A program made the translations under genes and the position numbers. Below, one piece after another: positions 60,264-64,000 of a stretch of DNA of 64,000 nucleotides. How positions within the stretch are numbered: position 1 is the stretch's first letter; each line of letters opens with the position of its first letter. A model generated the notes under the pieces. It was not told the origin of the DNA. It was given only the letters and a program-made list of their open reading frames with translations, and searched no databases. The stretch is from Theodoxus fluviatilis (taxonomy: Eukaryota; Mollusca; Gastropoda; Cycloneritida; Neritidae): positions 68,529 to 132,528 of the forward strand of contig JAWQFJ010016693.1 of the NCBI GenBank assembly GCA_034096865.1, given 5' to 3'.

Positions 60264-61879
60264 ACTTTTCCTGATGAAGAAGTTTAAAAGTTTCTTTGTC
60301 AACACCCCATGGCATGTCTGTCATTCATTTCAACTCTTGTGAAATTGAATCAGCTGTCCCTTTCTTCTGTAATTTTATATTACTTCCTAACTGCTACTAC
60401 ATTACACTATTATTTTTAATCTTCTGTCTTGAAGAATGTTCTGATTATGAATCTCAGAAGTTATGAACAAATATGCCATGCTACTGAACTCTTCATGGAA
60501 AACCATTATGAGAATTTTTCCGTAATGGTTGAAAATGATACAATTACAACTGAATCATGAGGGGAATTCTCTGTCCCAACTATCTGAAGCCCTGAACAAG
60601 GATTAAAGTGGGAGCACTTGAGGGCTTCTGTAGAACCTGAATAGTGAGTGGATTTTGTGTGTGGGGGGGTGGGTTTTTTTTTGGTGTGCTATCTCTTTCA
60701 ATTTTTGTCAGCCATGCCAAAGTAGCAAGTTGGATGAGGAGAAAGATAATGTTGAAACGTCCTCCATTTTTACTTGCTGTCTGGGTCCAAACTTGTGTAT
60801 GGTGTGATATCTGTTGTCCTTCCCTCCCAGTGTTTGTGCTGGTGTGTCAAGTTGTTTATCCATTACTCATTTACTGTAACGTGATTGTTGTGGGTCTAAG
60901 GCTTGATTGCCTCTTTGATTAGATGTTTGCAATACACAAGTGTGTTGCTTGCATTTGCCTGTCAGCATTTATATTCACTTTCATGGAAATGCACTTTTTG
61001 GAAAGCTCAGTGCATATTTTGGGTATACTTTTTACACATACCTGCATGCATGCATGCTTGGACACATACATGTAAACATGCTTGCAAACAATTATGCACA
61101 CACACAGAGGGGTTGCATTGAAAAAACATTTGTAAAGTGTGTAAGCCTCACTGACACTGCTCATTTATTTAATGTTTAAATTTTGTTTTTGATATTATCA
61201 GTCAACTATTGGTGAACATTTTGATTTGCCTTGTTTTGTATTGATTACTTTCAGCACTATTTTTGTGTCTTCAGTTTTGGGGTTTTGTTTGTTTGTTGGT
61301 TTTGTTGTTGTTGGGGTTTTTTTTTTGGGGGGGGGGGGGGGCTGCAGCTTTTCCCCAATCTGTTTTTTGCCATTGAACAATTGTTTCTAGGCCATTTGGA
61401 TTTATGATATTTGGCAATTTATTTGATTTAAGAAGAAAACACTTTAGATTGATTTTAAAAAGTAACAGTGACTTAGTTTCGTGAAATATGCATTTATAGA
61501 AATCTGCTCATTTGATTAACTTTAAGTTGATGTGTTATTGATTGATAAGTGATGTTGTACATTTACACATTGTGCAATAATATTGGCCTTGATTTGTGTG
61601 ACCCACCTTGGATAGATCTGTACCTCCTCTGTGAAGTGTTAAAGAGTAAGAATTCTTATTGTTAAGGTGAAGATGGTGAACATTTCTCATTTTTGGTTGC
61701 AGCGAGAACATTGTACCAGTTTACAAACTGATCTTTTTTGACAGAGAGTTGACTCGCCCAAGTGATTTTAGTTAAGTTATGTTTTGTTTTGTTTCCTCTC
61801 AGTTTTAAGTAAGCAGTGTTCCAGCAAGGAGGTTGAATTGCTAGAAAAGAGTGTCACTGAATAAGGTTATGGGGAGAAC

Positions 61880-62160
61880 TTGCAGAGGAGCAGGAAGAAA
61901 AAAAAGGAGAAGGAGGAGCTGATGGATGAGAAGGGGTTATAGGAGGATGAAGAGATGTAAAATAATATGTCAGAGGATCAGGAGAATCTTGGAAAGAAAT
62001 AAATAAGATTTGGAGAGGCAGAGAAGGTGCAGGCAGAAGAAGAGGAGAAAGAGTTAGCAGAGGGGAAGAGTTAGCAGAGGAGGTAGAGTTAGCAGAGGAG
62101 GAAGAGTTACTAGCTAGCAGAGGAGGCAGAGCAAGGGAGGGAGGAGAAAAGGGGGAGATC
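61880..62160 (+). repeat. Purine-rich imperfect repeat
   Basis: AGGAGGA-type sequence with three to four units of GAAGAGTTAGCAGAGGA. No open frame of note crosses it. Confidence 0.7.
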
Positions 62161-64000
62161 TTTATGCCAACTGCCTAGTCATGTATTAAAGATGCTCACC
62201 TTGCATAGAGTACAGAGGAACACTGCTGAGACTTTCATGAGCATTTTGCTTCTGCTGCTGTATAGCCAACAGGACAACCGTGTACTTGCATTCATAAAGT
62301 ACACTGCTGAAGTTTATTCATGCTAACTTTCATGTCGCTTGTATCTTATTGTTACTGACAGACAACTCCCATGTGATGCTTAGAAAGATTTTGACTGTGT
62401 TGATTGTTTTGTGGCAGTGTCTTTTAGTGCATTCATACATGGGAACATGATTGTCAAGCATTTAGTAGCCTATATTAAGCTAACTGTTCGAATCTTTTCA
62501 CATGAATACATTTCAACGAATGTTGGAGCCATCAGAAGCATTTTTTCTTGTGCTAGACATAATATCTGCTAGTGAAGTGTGTGGTCTACAAAACTAAAAT
62601 GTATGCAATGAAATTCTGTCAGTCATGAAACTTAGTAAGGAAATGAATGCCTGATACTTCCACGTGCCTTCAGGTCCAACTTTTAATAGATGCCTAACTG
62701 TGCAACAAGGTTCATGAGTATCTAAAGAGTAACAGAAGTAATCATTGTATCCAGTGTTTTGTCTCACATACAACGAGCAGTTCCTATCCCTTGAATCTGC
62801 AAGTGCATGTTATCATTTTGTGAATTTCTCCAGCTGAATATTTTCGATAAATGCTTCTGGTATATAGGAAATTGCATAATGCAAGTTGAACATGCAAGTT
62901 TACTATGCGAAGTGAATAGAAAATTCCCATGCATTTCCCAGTGTTCCTTTCCAGGTGTGATGCACTTTGATAATGAACAGTTTTATCAAAATTGTGATCT
63001 CATAATGCCAGTTTTCATCTCCCTTTCTGGTCAAATTTTGTGGCCTGCTGTGCACTTGTTGGAAACGGCATATAATTGCCAAAGTCAGTATCAAAATATC
63101 TGCTTTTTTTTGCACATGAATGCATCAGCTGAAAGTTTTTAGACAATGCTTTTTTCAACTTAAATGTTACACATGAAGAAATGGCAGTTATGAACAATTA
63201 TTATTGTATTGTAAATCAGGGAATTTGGGGTCATACTCTGGCATGCATTCAAGACGGACACCACAGAGTGGTACATGAGAGAGGTGCATGAAAAGTGGTT
63301 GTTCACAGAGGCCCAGGGTCTGTGATCAGCACCATGGTCAATCCAGAACAATCACATTTCAATCATGTGACGTCACATCTCTATCTTGAGTGCATGCCAG
63401 GTCTGTTGCATAGGCCTGAATTTTCTATCCAATGCAAGGCTATGTGTTGAAAGTTGTGCTTTTGACTTAATAATGCAGTCTTGAGGGTATGGTGCCTGGG
63501 TGGTGAGGTAGCACAAGTGTTGGTGCTGAATGATGGAGCACAGTGAAGCTGCACACTAAACTTTAGTGGGCTGCCCTATGCTCCTGCAGTGCTGCTCTAT
63601 TGAGTCTTTCACTTTCAACTTGCCAGATGCATGCTTTCAGGTGCCTCCACATGTATCTATATCACATGGCATTACTTGTGCTCTCATTGAAATATTGAGA
63701 GAAATAAAGGTTAGATAAATATATGGTAATTTTGGTTTAATATGTTGGTTGTATCCCATGGAATGCCAATCTGTTGCACTTTGGTGAAAGCCGATGTTGT
63801 ATCATCCATGAGTTCTTTCTGTGAGGTGAGGACTTGTGTATACAATGGGACCAGGAGTTGATTCATACTTTCAAAAAGAAAGAAAATTTCAGAAAAGAGA
63901 CAGAGGAATCTCTTGTACAGCTCTTCAGGTCGTTTTGGTCAGTAGCCACGTGACAAATTTCTTTTTACTCCAGTGATAGGTATCTGTTAGATGCATCATT

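Noticed and set aside
62807..63142. 111-codon ORF near the right end
   Set aside because: AT-rich, no recognisable motif, no start or splice context; likely chance.

Overview
This is a eukaryotic nuclear window. Its genes are split into small exons with GT/AG introns, simple repeats are very dense, and there are many nested transposon remnants. The three recognisable genes (CFAP36, C1D, a FAM89 family member), the long CA/CT/G tracts, the frequent AAGGGAGRTAAC-type motif and the TCAAGGTCA-rich repeat suggest a lophotrochozoan, most likely a marine mollusc. The organism is an inference.

Layout. 1-17180 is a transposon graveyard: three P-element-like (THAP plus transposase) copies carrying nested insertions, an RTE-like LINE tail, tandemly duplicated copies of a repeat family with a CTGT microsatellite (called family X here), a Harbinger-derived inverted-repeat element, and a near-perfect 0.43 kb-arm inverted repeat. 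17181-29803 holds CFAP36 (+, eight coding exons). Its introns carry a 0.86 kb CT tract, a pogo/Tigger-like element, an SINE with an amplified tRNA-like head, minisatellites and a family X copy. 29804-41436 is mostly intergenic, with one unassigned 140-codon ORF, a decayed mariner/Tc1-like element, a short element with 9-bp target duplications, and a TCAAGGTCA-rich repeat. 41437-46504 holds C1D (-, four coding exons). 46643-53122 is again repeat-rich. 53123-56320 holds a FAM89-like gene (+, two coding exons). No gene was recognised in 56321-64000.

The three host genes have unrelated roles: a cilium-linked ARL3-binding-type protein, a nuclear exosome/rRNA-processing cofactor, and a cytoskeletal adaptor. 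Nothing suggests they act together. The strongest new material is the transposon stratigraphy. Several insertions can be dated relative to one another because their target duplications, or an uninterrupted second copy, are visible in the window.
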